From NCBI GenBank assembly GCA_011800155.1, contig CM022372.1, positions 2,542,001 to 2,606,000 on the forward strand: 64,000 nucleotides of DNA, written 5' to 3'. The stretch comes from Flammulina velutipes. Its lineage: Eukaryota; Basidiomycota; Agaricomycetes; Agaricales; Physalacriaceae. A program made the position numbers and the translations under genes. Within the stretch, counting starts at the first letter, position 1, and the number at the start of each line of letters is the position of its first letter. Under the pieces are notes generated by a model. The model had not been told where the DNA came from, searched no databases, and saw only the letters and a list, made by a program, of their open reading frames with translations. Positions 34,437-46,726 of the stretch are shown piece by piece.

Positions 34437-35288
34437 CTAAGCCGGTACCCGTTTTCTCGCTAAGAAGTCCTTCATCTTATCCCAGAACTCAAAGCGCAAG
34501 AGGAGAGACTGGTCGCAGTGCATGATGTTCTGGAATATGCTCCCCGGGTATGTGCTAACTAAGAAGAGCCGAGGATGGTGTTGTTTTCGGAGTCTGTGTA
34601 TCTCATCGACTGAAGGGCCTTTCAGGAGATGTGTACGAGGTACAGCAATGGCTAGACGGGAGCATTTCATGCGTAGAAGATCGGGAAGAATTTTGGCGAC
34701 CTGCTCACTCTCGACACATGAAAAGTCCAGTACGACATGAGATGGAAAATGGCAGCGCGCCATGAGTTTGGGGGTGGTGGGCAATACGAGGCGAGTGCCG
34801 GGATAGCAACAATGCAAGTATTTGAGTTTGGGCGGCAGAGCGTCTAGGAGCAGATTATCTTGGATCCCGTCGATGGAAAGATACTTGAGGCTTTGGAGAT
34901 GTCGCAGAGGAGGAAGACACCAATCGTGCCCTCCTTCGAAATTTTGTAGATAGAGATGAGTGATTTTGGTGCAGAGAGCGAGCAGCTCCCGATCTGCACC
35001 TATGTCGAGTTGCCGGACGGCGTTCTTGAAGAAGCGATTATCGCGCCGTGCCATCCGAGATCTTTCGAACCTATCCCGGTGGGACAGACACCGCAGCTCG
35101 ACTTTGGCGTAGAGCTGGTATTCCAGCCTGAGAAATGTGAGCGGGATGGGTGGTTGATACATGGCTACACACCACTTATGTGTCTCGCGCGAGACGAGGA
35201 GGAGCGTGAACATTGCGTGGAGACTTTCTGAGGCAGCGAGTTCAAAAATGGCGAGGATAAGTTCGTAGGGGAGGACCGTGGAGCACAT
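34437..35288 (-). CDS. F-box-like protein, copy A (intact)
   Basis: Single exon, 283 residues. The N-terminus LPYELILAIFELAASES followed by FTLLLVSRETHKW has the LPxEL...IF...L..VS pattern of an F-box-like motif. The rest (LITHLYL-type and LKYLSIDG motifs) looks like irregular leucine-rich repeats, ending in FEFWDKMKDFLARKR. F-box proteins usually recruit targets to SCF ubiquitin ligases, but this fungal family is untested. It shares its layout with the gene at 59.5 kb and with at least six broken copies in the window. Confidence 0.75.
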   Translation of the reverse strand: MCSTVLPYELILAIFELAASESLHAMFTLLLVSRETHKWCVAMYQPPIPLTFLRLEYQLYAKVELRCLSHRDRFERSRMARRDNRFFKNAVRQLDIGADRELLALCTKITHLYLQNFEGGHDWCLPPLRHLQSLKYLSIDGIQDNLLLDALPPKLKYLHCCYPGTRLVLPTTPKLMARCHFPSHVVLDFSCVESEQVAKILPDLLRMKCSRLAIAVPRTHLLKGPSVDEIHRLRKQHHPRLFLVSTYPGSIFQNIMHCDQSLLLRFEFWDKMKDFLARKRVPA

Positions 35289-36008
35289 GGTGGCGGCGGG
35301 GGTGTCTGGAAATTACGCTTGAGAATATTGTATGATGGTGGTTAGGAGCTAAGAGTGATCAAAACGCATCATTTAACTTGAACACTTGACAAGGAATTCC
35401 TACACAGCTCTCTTTCCAACCAGAGGCCATCTATGGCATCCCTCTGGTTGTGTACCTAGCACCTTCAGGACCAAGTTCTCCATCGGGATCAATCCACCGA
35501 GAAGTAATTTCGTCTTTACCTCGACGGTCTTCGGTGGGCTGTTTCCCAACGTTTTGAACCTACCAAAACTGATTTAATCTCCAGCAGAATGCCATACTGC
35601 CGTACAATACCGCGATAAGACGTAAGGGATTATATTGAGGTACTGAGGAGTATTCGGTGGCGCAAGATTATCTATCAGAGGCTCAAGGCTTGTTCGAAAT
35701 TCGCAGTCATCGATAATATTCGCGAGTAGCACTGAACACATGTGGGTTATAACATAAATGGAATATCGGACGGAGAACGAGAACAACTGTACCTATGTAC
35801 CTTCGCGCCGAAAAGCTGTCCCAGAAATCGAGGCGCAATATGAAAGACCTGTCGTAGCTTATGGTATTTTCTGGCATGCTTCCGCATCAGAGACGGGAGG
35901 ACGCGGACAGCTAACGAATACTGTAAGCAGATATATATAGGTAGTATAGAGAGAAGTTCTAACCTTGTTGGAAGGCACGGCACTGGCGATGACCGCGTCG
36001 TGAGGTTC
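35289..36008. other. Intergenic, no supported gene
   Basis: AT-rich; only short chance frames. Confidence 0.45.
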
Positions 36009-36906
36009 CTATGCACGTATTCTTGTCAAAAACCCCTCCATCTCGTCCCAGAACTCGAATTCCCAAAGTAAAGGCTCGGGGCATTGCATAGTGTACTGGA
36101 AGGTGTCTACTTGCCCGTCGTTGCCAGCTAGGATGAGCTGAGGGTAGTACTGTTCTTGGAGCCTCTTTATCTCGGCCAACACGGTCTCGCTGAAGTTGAA
36201 ATGGTCGGAATAACGTCGAAGCACAGTAATGACAACATGTCGACACTCTCGCAATGTGACCATGATATCTGGTAGACTGTCGGTGAATTGATTGACACCA
36301 AGAATATCGTCGTCGATATCGTCGAAGTCACAGTCGAGCATGAGATGGGTTAGGCATGGGCAATTCTGCGCGAACTGCACGAGGAGGAGGACGTTGGACC
36401 AGACGACATCGTGGAACTGGAGGTGGGTGATGTTTGGTGGCAGAGTGTCTTTAGACATATCACCAACCAGCAGGTCGAGAGACAGGTACTTGAGATTTTG
36501 GAGATGTTGTAGGGAGGGAAGAGAATACGACTCGTAACTGTGAGGATCCAATTCACACAAGGTGAGATGGGTGATGTTGGTGCAGATAAAGAGTAGGTCC
36601 GAGTTTGGCTCTGTACAAAGTTGGTGAACGGCACCTGCGATGAATTCATCGTCGTCCCGCACGCTCATGCATCTCTTGAACGCGTCTCGGTCGTCTTCAT
36701 TCTCGATAGACACTTCGACATATAGTTGGCGCTCAAGCCTGACGAAGATCTGGATAAGGGTGCCGCAGCGGTGAAGGTATGGTTACTCACCATTTACGCG
36801 TAGCGTGCGAGACAAGGAGGAGCCTGAACGTTGTACCAGGATCGTCCAAGGCAGCAAATTCGAAGATGGCGCGTATAAGCTCGTAAGGAAGAACCGAGGG
36901 AGGCAT
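36009..36906 (-). pseudogene. F-box-like gene, disrupted copy B
   Basis: The ATG at 36906 starts LPYELIRAIFEFAALDD and FRLLLVSHATRKW, then meets a TGA where the intact copy at 60.3 kb has a sense codon (W-L-V-A-I-H-S-P-L-R there, W-stop-V-T-I-P-S-P-L-R here). A frameshift follows. From about 36735 the frame FVRLERQLYVEV continues uninterrupted to 36009 (FEFWDEMEGFLTRIR). A GTGAGT at the break resembles a donor with an acceptor 41 bp on, but splicing there creates TGA, so loss of function is likelier than a real intron. Confidence 0.6.
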
Positions 36907-38157
36907 GCTTGTTAGCGTGGTCAGAAGGCAAGAGTGATCAAACTCTGCTTTACGCCATCATGTTCTAATACACGAAGGAATTCCTGCATCGTTCTTATCA
37001 CCTCGTTGACGGCCCGTGCACTCATGTATCCGAGCCTTCGGAACTTAACCAACGTCGTCGCACCCAGCCCATGGTCGAATCGACCGCACCAACCAACCAA
37101 CCCAACGTCTTTTCCCCCATCCCTTGAACGCATCAATCCTGGATTTATCCAAGAAGAATGCGATGCTACCCTTCCATAGCATCCACCGAAGAAAGCTGAA
37201 CTGCTTCGAAAAGATTCAGAAGCATCGGAAACATTCCACACTTTGAATGGTGAGTGACACAGCTCCGCGTCCGCTTCTTTTGCCAACAAATGCACCTTTT
37301 GCAACGTCAGATTTCCTGCCACGGTCCATACGTCCAACTAGACCTTGACTAACAAGACCCAAAAGACATTCAGAAAGCGAAGCCAGTTCCGGCTGCATCC
37401 TTCGAAGCTCGCACAAGACCACGGACACCCCAGCAAGGTGAGTGAAGCGGGTCGTATCCCATTGTATTCGTGCTCATACAGGAACAAAAGCGTCACTGGT
37501 GAAGAGGTCATATCCTTGGGTGTTGTACTTGAAATCACGAATCAATTTCCAATGGTAATGAAGATATCACTGTTCGAAGGCTTGACGAGGCAGACTCGAA
37601 AGGGTACGTCGTGTTGCCTACACTGCATTATTCCTGACGAAACCGCAATAGTCATCGCAATCGTTTATTCACAGCCAACCCAAAAATCGAGAACCGCTGA
37701 AGGAGAATCAGACCTCTCGTGTTTACTCACAACAATTCGAACATAAAACAGAAGATTGTATAGCTATAGTGTTGGTCTTCTCTCTCGATAGTTTACTCGC
37801 GGGCGTTTGTTGATCCCTCCCATGCAGACTATTGGTCATGTTTTCAAACGACTTCACCATAAAAATCGGCGACGGTATTCTTCCTCTGCCAGATACCGTC
37901 GTCATTCTGTATCTGCGGATTTCGTTGGCCTTGTCCATTAGCGACTTTGCCAGCCGCGATCATCAAAATTTACCGCCAAATACATATGGACACAGCCTTT
38001 GTGAGGCGCCTACGGTGGCTTACACATCTTCCGTTTCTGTCTGAAGGCAAATAGCCGGTAGCCGCTGGACAGAGGACTCGAGTTGATGTGCACAGCGTTT
38101 GACGGGAAAGACGTTCGCACTACTCTTTCCCAGTTCCCCACACCATTGCTGGGATAT
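36907..38157. other. Intergenic, no supported gene
   Basis: Contains chance frames only. The last 150 bp is the upstream region of DUF6535 copy 2 and carries a block (about 38005-38022) shared with the copy at 60.9 kb. Confidence 0.45.
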
Positions 38158-41100
38158 ATGCCGTCGTTACCTAGGAACTCTCGAAGTCGTCCGGTTCGCT
38201 CATCGTCGATTCGCTCGCGTCAGCCGTCTTACCGGGATGCAGCACAACAGACGTCGGAAAGTCGAACCTCAAGTCGTCGTCGTCCTGCCTCCCAGCAACA
38301 TCGCCGCCCAAATCGTTCGCCCAGTCCGTCTCCTGCTCGCCCATCAGCAACTCATCCAGACAGGAAGCGATTTGGTTTACATGTCCACGACAACCAACCC
38401 AGGATCGGTATGCACTTTGGTTCTTTAAATGTCTGTATTGAACGCGCATTCCAGGCAAATTTGACTTCGAAGAAAGGTACCCCGAGGATCCCATCTACGA
38501 GGAACTGGGACCCAACGCACGAGCATGGAGAGTTAACCTGGATGAAAGCGAAGTATATGACAACGACATGGTCGTTGAAGCTCGTGATGGTCTTGATTTG
38601 CTCCTGGTCTTCGTATGTATCCCATTCTTTGCACTTGAGTTTTGCTGACATTCACATAGGCTGGTCTCTTTTCCGCTGTCCTTACCACATTCGTCGCCCA
38701 GACATCGCAATCCCTGTCCAACAACTTCCCCGCCGTATCGACCTCTCTTCTACTCGAAATAGTCACGCTGCAGCGCGCGTTTATTAATGGCACACCCATC
38801 GATGATATTTCTTCCAGCGAGATGACTTCGGGACCGTCCAGCTTTGACGTCTGGGTCAACGCCCTCTGGTTCACGAGCCTCACGTTGAGCCTCGGGACCG
38901 CGTTGATGGCCGTCCTCGTCAAGCAGTGGCTATACCAGTACATGTCGTTCGCATCTGGTACGGCCCGCGATCGCAGCCTTATTCGTTTCTATCGATTTGA
39001 TGGTCTACGGAAATGGCACGTCCTCACTATCATCGGCTCGCTTCCCATCGTCCTCCACATTGCACTCGGGTTGTTTCTGGCGGGTCTTATTGTCTTCCTC
39101 ATCCCCCTCAATGTTCCCCTCGCTAGCGTCGTTGGCCTTATCACTGCTGTCATATACGCAATGTACACTGTGTCCAACATCCTTCCAATTATCTTTACGC
39201 AATGTCCATATCGAACACCATTCTCGGATATTCTCAACGTCCTGATGCGTCCTATATTCACATTGCTTTCGTCTATATCGTCCTCAGCACTCGCGCGTGC
39301 CATTCATACCTTGTTTGTTTCTGCAGTCGCCTTCGCCGCACATATCTACAGACTTCTCTCAACCTCAACCTCCCATCTCTTCAGTCCATCAAGAGAAACC
39401 TTCGAGTTCTCGTACCCATACATGCCCTCAAAGGTTGCCTTCCCGACACTTAAGGAAGCAGAGCGTCTCGCTGCGACGGGTGATGAAGTTGCGGAGGGTA
39501 TCGCATGTGATGCTCTCCTGTGGCTTTACCAAATGACGTCCAACCCACCGACAAAGAGCATAGTCCTACAGTCCTTGGGCTGCCTTTCCAACGATGTCTC
39601 GGATCGATTGATTGGGGTCAACACCGACTTAGAGAAAGCTTTAGAGGAAGTGATCTATGAGCACGAGCCTGTTGATGGATTTTTCACTTCTTGGTCGATC
39701 TTTCCAGGTCAAGAAAGTCGCGCTGAGCGGCTTTTACGAGCCCAGAGACATATCAAAGAACATCAGGCGAAAAAACTCAGCTGGGAGGTTGATGCAGAGG
39801 CATTCAAGCCCCCTTTTTACCTCATTGCCTCCATCCTTACCCATCCGGCAATGGGACGTGTGGAATCTCGGGGAGGGAAATTTCGGGACTGGACATCCTA
39901 TGATTTGCTCGGACATATCATGCAGGAGTACGATGCTGGACACCCAATCCTCCTTCCATCCGTGCTCTGGCAATACTTCATGAGAGCCATTCGTCAGGAT
40001 TTTGGTCTTGAAAACACAGATGATATCCTAAAACTTTGTCAGCTCGCTCTTCAATCATGGGACAATGTCGAGCGGACACCTCCTTTTTCTGGTGGGGTGC
40101 CGATATCTTGCATGATCTCCCTGAAGCACATTCTTACAGACATGCTGCCTCCGAGTCAACAAGACATTCCTGATTCTGAACCACTGCGCCAACTCTGTAT
40201 AATAAACGACTACATCTTCGAACTATCAACCCATAGGAAGGACACCATACCAATCCTCCTCGATATTTGGGGTCACATCCCGAGACTGGATCGTACTTTT
40301 CCTGGCGATTCCCAAGCCATTTTTTCGCGTGCAGAGAAGTGCATACTGGAGGTCTTTCCTGGAGACTGGTGGGACGGGCTTAGCGATACCGATGTTCTCA
40401 ATCGGTGTTACAACTCTGTTGTCCAAAAATATCTGTGGTATCGTGATCCCGACAGTGCACCTAGCCTCAAATTGTTCACGAAACTCTTCTCGGAGTTTTG
40501 TTGGTCAGCGGCGGTGGCAGACATGTCTGGCTATGACATTTCCCACACCCTGGAACATGCATTCAACCTAGACGGCGAGAGTACCACAGTTTATTATAAC
40601 CTCTTTTGTGGCCCCGAATCACCGCTCTTCTCCTCCCGGACAAAGTTGTCTCTCGGCATTTTAACCGACTTCTGCTGTGTTATTGCCGCTTTCGTGAAAG
40701 GGCTTGCTCGAGGTTCCCACTCCCAAGCTCTTACTAATCAATGCATGGAATTCCTTTGCGAGGATCCGGATAGACTCTTCACTATCTGTCGGATTGTCGC
40801 TTTGGACAGGGTTGGTTGGCCAGTGTTTGGGACGGACGATGAGCATCGTTCCCCCAAAAAAGAGGTCGCAGAAAATCTTTTCAAACTGGCGCGTCTCGAT
40901 CCACAGCGCGCTGCCTGGCAGCAAAGAACACACTATCTCATCGGTATCGAACCATGGCACTGGCCATATCTTCAAATACCAGAGGATCATGAGGACATTG
41001 TGCATGTCCGTGATAGGATGCAGTTTGCACTTAAGGTCCTAGACGATTTCTTTGCCTCTCTTGAGGTATGTCTCCATCTTGACTCTGATTCTCCACATTG

Positions 41101-41206
41101 CTCATTCCACCAGAATCCCCCAAATGTGCCTGCAGTGTCTCCTTCCCGTGAGCCCGAATATCGATCGGCTGTATTGAAGGCAGGCATCCAAGGACTCACA
41201 GCCTGA
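38158..41206 (+). CDS. DUF6535-type membrane protein, copy 2 (tail frameshifted)
   Basis: Exons 38158-38407, 38455-38612, 38660-41065, 41114-41206; 968 residues as read. It has the same layout as copy 1: Arg/Ser-rich N-terminus, acidic block, the hydrophobic segments (LWFTSLTLSLGTALMAVLV; WHVLTIIGSLPIVLHIALG and following), long helical C-terminal region ending VLDDFFASLE. The last exon stops at 41206, but the tail seen in copies 1 and 3 (SPWRRVRQLVSS and onward to DRMV) is present in another frame from about 41185 to 41432. One extra base near 41180 would explain this, so the tail has probably been lost by a frameshift, or is reached by splicing I did not identify. Confidence 0.83.
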
Positions 41207-41432
41207 CTTGGAACAGCCGAATGTAGTCTCCCCTTGGAGGCGCGTCCGCCAACTGGTTTCATCAACCAGGGCGTTCCGCCACCGTTTGTCTTCACCATCC
41301 AACACTAAACTTCCTGGCCCTTCCAACGATCGTTCATATCCAATGTCAACAAGCAAGTCGCGTCACACGCTCGCTACGATAGAACCTGCGAACGCCGCGG
41401 CCGGGCCGTCTGGGGATGATCGAATGGTTTGA
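41207..41432 (+). pseudogene. Out-of-frame C-terminal tail of DUF6535 copy 2
   Basis: Encodes VSPWRRVRQLVSSTRAF and ends GDDRMV, matching the tails of copies 1 and 3, but lies one frame away from the exon before it. Confidence 0.6.
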
Positions 41433-41861
41433 CCGCCTGTGTCCGCGGCTCTGGAATGCAGGCGTCTAGCGTAGTAACAAGAACGAGATATATTCAGAGG
41501 TTAGCTAGCAGATATGTGTAATCTTTTGAACGAAGCAGTTGAATTGAATGTCCATAAGCTATACTTTGTCACCGAGCCAGCTCTTTGGCCTCGTTAAGTG
41601 ACTGACCTCCAAGCTGCGATCTACTTCGCTCGGAGATGCGCCTGGTGGAATCACGGTAGAGTGTGTCCTGCGAGGAGAATAGTTGAGGGTTGGGAGATCA
41701 ACAAAAATGAAAGGGCGGTGTCCTTTCGTCCTATTAGGCCCGTGTCCTCGATAAACAGACCTCACTATGCTCATACGCCTGGTCAATGGGCAGTACTAAT
41801 GGGTTGCTGAACACATAAACATTGATACCGCGACGGTAGAATACATGTTTTTGACACCCGC

Positions 41862-43436
41862 TCAATGAACCAACGGCATGGCCTTGTAAGGTTCATCCAC
41901 ATACTTGATCTCCTCGTCCGTCAGCGTGATATTGACAGCCTCTACACCACAAATTGGTCAGGCTCTACTCGGACTTCAGAAGTAAAGTTCTCTTACCGAC
42001 TAATTCTCCCAGATTATCAAGAGATGTAGTACCGACGATAGGCGCCGACACATAGTTCATAGACCACGCCAGAGCTACCTGTGCCATCGTTATACCGCGC
42101 TTCTTTGCAATCTCTTCTATCCTAAAACAGCGTCAATCACGAAAGAAGGCATTGATGAACATACACACCGGTTAATGATGTCTTCGGTTCCTGCACCAAG
42201 CTGGAAATAGGTTTCACTACTCAAGAGGCTTCACGATGCGATAACGTGAGAGGGAGGGATCGTAATAGAATGGGTGCACTTACCTGTCAGAAGCGGCCCT
42301 TCCACTGCCCTTGCTATGTTTCTGGCTAACAGGCCTACAGACGGCCCCACGTGCAAGAGGAGACCAAGGAATCGAGCCGACGCCAAAGTGTTTGAGCACC
42401 GGCATCATCTCGCGTTCTTCTTCCCGATAGACAGCATTGTGGTGGTTCTGCATCGAGATGAACGGGGTCAAGTTATGTTCAATGGCATAACCTGGAATGA
42501 AATGAGCCCTTTATCGCATTCGAGGAGACGAGACGCGTACTTTGCATCAGCTGGACTACATAGGATGATAAGCGATCAGTGTGTATGGTGACAATGGTTG
42601 ATATGACCTACATTCATAGGCTTTGCAGGAAGACATCCCAATGTAGCGAACATACCCAGCTTGGACAATATCGTGCAGCGCATGCATCTGATACGGGTGA
42701 GCTATGGCAATACTGAATAGCAGCAGACTTACAGTTTCGGAGATAGGTGTATTTGGGTCAAATCTATGACACTGGTAGACATCGACGTAATCCAACTGAA
42801 GCCTTTCCAGACTTTTCTTGATAGCATCAAAGATATGCTAGAAGGGATATCATGAAGCTGGATGTAAGCAACTAGCGTCGAGTTACTACTGACCTTGCGG
42901 CTGAGACCGTACTGATTCACGAGGCCCGCCTCTTCCCGGGCCGCGTCACTCCAAATGATAGGCCCACCGTCTGGCCTTACAGCAGCGTATACCTGCAAGG
43001 TCGAAGTTAACTTGAGTACCTCAGGCTTAATAGAAATATTATACCTTGGTCATAACCACGATTTCTTCTCGAGGGAGCTGATACTCCTTGATAGCCTTCC
43101 CCAGGATGACTTCCGAGTATCCATTCGAGTATATCTGGCAGATAATCAGCTAGGCACGGATTCCAAGCAGCACGAGTTGAATACTCACGTTCGCCGTGTC
43201 GAAGGTATTGATACCGGCGTCGTAGGCAGCCTTGATGTGCTTCAAACCCTCCTCTTCTGGCAAGAGCCACGACTGCCACGTCGGATTACCGTAGGTCATA
43301 CAGCCCAAGATGATCTTGGACACTTTTAAGCCAGATTCGCCGAGGCGGACTACATAGCGCAAGACACGGTCAGCGAAGGCGGAAGGTGGGTATCAAACTG
43401 ACCATATTTCATAGTCGTGGGTTGGGTGCGAACCAT
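41862..43436 (-). CDS. Aldo-keto reductase (11 exons)
   Basis: Start at 43436 ([11 protein letters not shown]), stop TGA at 41864-41862; the frame can be followed through eleven small exons to about 350 residues. Conserved features are [15 protein letters not shown], then NTFDTAN with the catalytic Asp, YSNGYSE with the catalytic Tyr, IVVMTK with the Lys and YQCHRFDP with the His. Further on are [13 protein letters not shown] and [12 protein letters not shown] of the NADPH site. This is the AKR barrel of fungal oxidoreductases that reduce aldehydes or ketones with NADPH; the substrate cannot be read. A 15-bp exon (42541-42555) is needed to keep the frame through EFQLMQS. Confidence 0.9.
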
Positions 43437-43869
43437 CTTGAGCAGTTTCACGAAGAATCTCAATCCAATTTGTCTTATATACTGTGTAGGTATTGTCGTT
43501 CCAGCGTCATAAGGTTTTGCTTGTGCCGATGGAACACGTCGTGCTCTTTTTTTATACATTGGGGCAGCCGTTTTACCGCATAGATATGACAGAGACGACG
43601 CCTAAACAAGGGAGGGATCAGTCAGACTAACTTCTTTGGAAGAACCAACGTACCAGCTGGGAAATACGAACAGGGCCGAACATGGTTGTACGCGCGTTCA
43701 TCCGGGAGAGAATGGAGAACCATTTTGAAGTATGTGGGCCAGCACGTCATACTTAGTCACTGGCCATCTAGGAGGTTGGAGAAGGAGTAGAAGGGTGGTA
43801 ATATAAAATAGTAAGGTTGGAGGGTGGTAGCAGTATGCCTTGATAACACCAGTGGTCGTTCCGCGAGTC
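43437..43869. other. Intergenic, no supported gene
   Basis: Upstream region of the aldo-keto reductase; nothing else seen. Confidence 0.4.
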
Positions 43870-44480
43870 AATAAATTCTGGAATGTCAGTGAGTAATGAT
43901 ACGTGGGGGTCTATGAAAGTCCCAATGCCAAAATAATTGCGAGTGTAGCGTCGTCGTCGGGATGGATTCGTAGAGTCTTGTCTGAAGCTGAAAATGCGTG
44001 ATGCTGGGTGGTAGACCGGCAGGCAAGAAATCATCGTGCAATCCGAAGCAAGTCACTTGTATGAGGGTTTCGAGACGTCTGAGGGGAAAAGTGGATTCCA
44101 TGATATTGTGATTTGTGTAATGTTGTAGGGAGAGATGAGTTATGTATGTTGGTGCAGAGGGAGATCAATGTCGAATCTGGCGCTACGTAGAGTCGCTGAA
44201 CAGTGCTTGGGAAGAACGCGTCGTCGTTCCGAGCAATTCTGGATCTATGGAATGCGACTTGGTCTGCTTTGCGCCAGAGGTCATTTTTGGTGTATAGCCC
44301 ATGTCCAAGCCTAATAAACGTAAGGAGCAAGTAGCGATGAATGTGAGTCTACGTACCGTTTCCGCGCCACACAAGATACAAGGACAAGGTTGAGCGTTGC
44401 ATGACAACTCTCCAAGGCAGCGAGTTCAAAGACTATGTGAATGAGCTCGCATGAAAGTCGGAGATCCGTCGCCGAGGACA
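43870..44480 (-). pseudogene. Broken F-box-like copy C
   Basis: LRLSCELIHIVFELAALES and LNLVLVSCVARKR (about 44450-44360) are followed, after an apparent intron, by FHRSRIARNDDAFFPSTVQRL (about 44245-44180). Frameshifts then scatter the leucine-rich part. Same family as the gene at 59.5 kb. Confidence 0.6.
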
Positions 44481-44582
44481 TAGGAAAGAGAGAATGTCAG
44501 AAAAGGCTGGTGATGGTAGAAAGGCAAGAGGCGCGTGATGTGATCTTGCTTTCCGACCATCACCGTACCACAAAATATTACA

Positions 44583-44665
44583 TGCTCTGCGAACTTCCTT
44601 ACGAACTTGTCCGCACCGTTTTCAAACTTGTCGACTCATCCTTGTCTCGCACGAATCACGTAAAT
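44583..44665 (+). pseudogene. F-box-like 5' fragment, opposite orientation
   Basis: MLCELPYELVRTVFKLVDSS on the plus strand, next to the minus-strand copy C. The match ends after about 25 codons. Confidence 0.5.
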
Positions 44666-45183
44666 GGGAGGGCGGAGCAGACCTGGGAATGACGAACGAG
44701 GCGAACTCTCGAACTCTCAAACTGGCAAACCGGATGATTCGTTGCCGGGATATGCTGGTAGCCTACAGTTTCCCGCTGGTTCCCGCCCATCCACCACATT
44801 CTTTCTTCGGGGGGTTATCCAACTCAACGATACTCTTACTATCTGGAGCTGAACTTCATACAAGACCTTATTATGACGGAAGAGGCGTCGTTCAGTCTGC
44901 GGTTCCCTCAGTGGGCCAGTACTAGTTGTGATGGAACCTTGTCTCTGATCTTCCCTGTCGCTGCAACACTGGTCGTCAGACGTCGGCGTAGTCGTCTCCC
45001 TCTGCCTCCTGGGCCTAGGTGTCTCCCTCCCGTTTGTCGGCAACCTTTTAAACCGACCAACCGACCAGCAAGGCATTTCTGGCCTTCGCCGACATGAGCT
45101 CGTGAACCGAAATGTGTGTCCGAATAGTCCGCATCTACTTAAACAACGGGAATTGATGCTGTACTGTTCTCGTCGTCGTACTA
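44666..45183. other. Intergenic, no supported gene
   Basis: No coding signal beyond chance frames; includes the 3' flank of gene K2. Confidence 0.4.
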
Positions 45184-46726
45184 TCACCGCCCTTCATCAG
45201 CGTATTCCACAGTTTCCCATTTTGCCCATTCCTTCATCTGCTTCGGAATATCCAGAAGCTTGCGATTATCGCTGTAGACTATGTATACTTCGTTTTTGAC
45301 CTCGTCGTTTTCTATATGCAACAATAGTCCATTCTAGCAGTCACTAGATATCAGTTTGCCTGACTCGTTTATCCATGCGACTCCGCACCTCTCGTAAACT
45401 CGTTATTTCTTCATCGCTCTCCGGTCCAATCGTAACAATAGTCAATAGAGCTCTCTTCCCTAGGAAGCCTGTATATTTCTTGATTGGCGTCTTGTTTCTG
45501 TCGCGTACCACACCATCAACTATCTTGTAGATGGATGCCTCGTTGCCATCTTTGTCTGGCCCTATGAATTTGATATGGAGAAGTCGACAATACACGCTCT
45601 CATCATGCTCGTCATTCTTGACTCGGAGTGTTTCCCACTCGTAATCTTTCCTGAAGCATAAATATTAGCCTCTCATGTATGAGGAAATATGACTTATTAC
45701 ATACTTCCTCAGGTCATCGCCTTGTGTCCATAGTTGGTATGCTAGTTGTTCAACAGTAAGAGCATCCTTCAATTGCATATACAAATCCTTCGAGTAATTC
45801 TCAATGTACGTTGCAGAGTCATTCCTGTTGGCAACATCTACGACACCCGCATATTCGGTTTTTGGTCCCCAGTCTGTGGGCATGACAGCGCCTTCGATAC
45901 CCTTACCCGTTGCCTCCTCCGAACCCATATATTGTAAGAGGGCCGTTTTCCGAAAGAAAAGGTTGCGCACGGTAAGATCCTCATACCTTCGAGTTGTAAT
46001 TAGTAAGCATATAACAGGAAGCTGCACTGAACAGTTACAATAATTGTTCTTCTTTGGCATACCAGACTAAGAGGTCCTCGGTATTAGCGCGTGCGAGGGC
46101 TAGTGCATCAAATGCATCAACACTGGGGTCCTCCTTGTACCACATGTGAATCGGTTTGAAGGGTGGATCGGCCGCGCCTATATCTTTGACGATAATATCA
46201 ACATTGTATAAGCCCTCTTTATTCTTGGAAGAGCTCCATTTATGGAATAAATACAAGCCAACCGATTTCTATAGATCGTGAGAAATGAAACCCTGTCTAC
46301 CGGAGGCGGCTTACCCTCTTCAAGGCCCCAATTTCTCGATACACATTAGAATCCATGTTGTTCTCTTCAGACATTGGGTCAAAGACCCGTTTCAATATGG
46401 CGGGAACTCTTTCTCCGTCTCGATATTTAAAGGCCGGTTCAAGTCTGAAAGAGTAGGATTGATAGCCTTGCTCTTTGAGAGGCACGGCGGTATACTTATT
46501 CCCTTCGAGAACTATTTCTTCCTGCAGTGGCTTGAACTTGAATGTAGGCTGGACCCTAGCTCCTCTCGATATGAGAGAGACGGGTACTGAAGTGGTGGGT
46601 CTATGATATCAAGATAAGTCTATAAGAGTTTAATGAGAGTATGTTAAGGCCATACAATGCATGATACGCGGCCAATTGAACGAGTAGAACACAGACAAAG
46701 GTAACATGCCGGAAGCCAGTAGACAT
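45184..46726 (-). CDS. Secretory kinase-like protein K2 (catalytic residues retained)
   Basis: Exons 46726-46656, 46600-46315, 46268-46039, 45986-45705, 45650-45389, 45333-45184; 426 residues. The signal peptide is short (FVCVLLVQLAAYHAL). Motifs in kinase order: PAILKRV (possible ATP-site Lys), YREIGALKRV (C-helix Glu), LYEDLTVRNLFF (resembles the HRDLxxxN catalytic loop, with Asp and Asn present) and AVMPTDWG (resembles DFG). A glycine-rich loop is not clear. The C-terminal third, with FLGKRALL and a final helix, is of unknown role. If it folds as a kinase it would act in the ER, Golgi or outside the cell. No database family was recognised. It forms a tandem pair with K3. Confidence 0.68.

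Noticed and set aside
36921..37337. 138-codon minus-strand frame
   Set aside because: No domain or splice partner, and no similarity to its neighbours.
14391..43436. Secondary-metabolite cluster built on the P450 and aldo-keto reductase
   Set aside because: The genes are about 23 kb apart with unrelated genes and relics between, and there is no core synthase or dedicated regulator.
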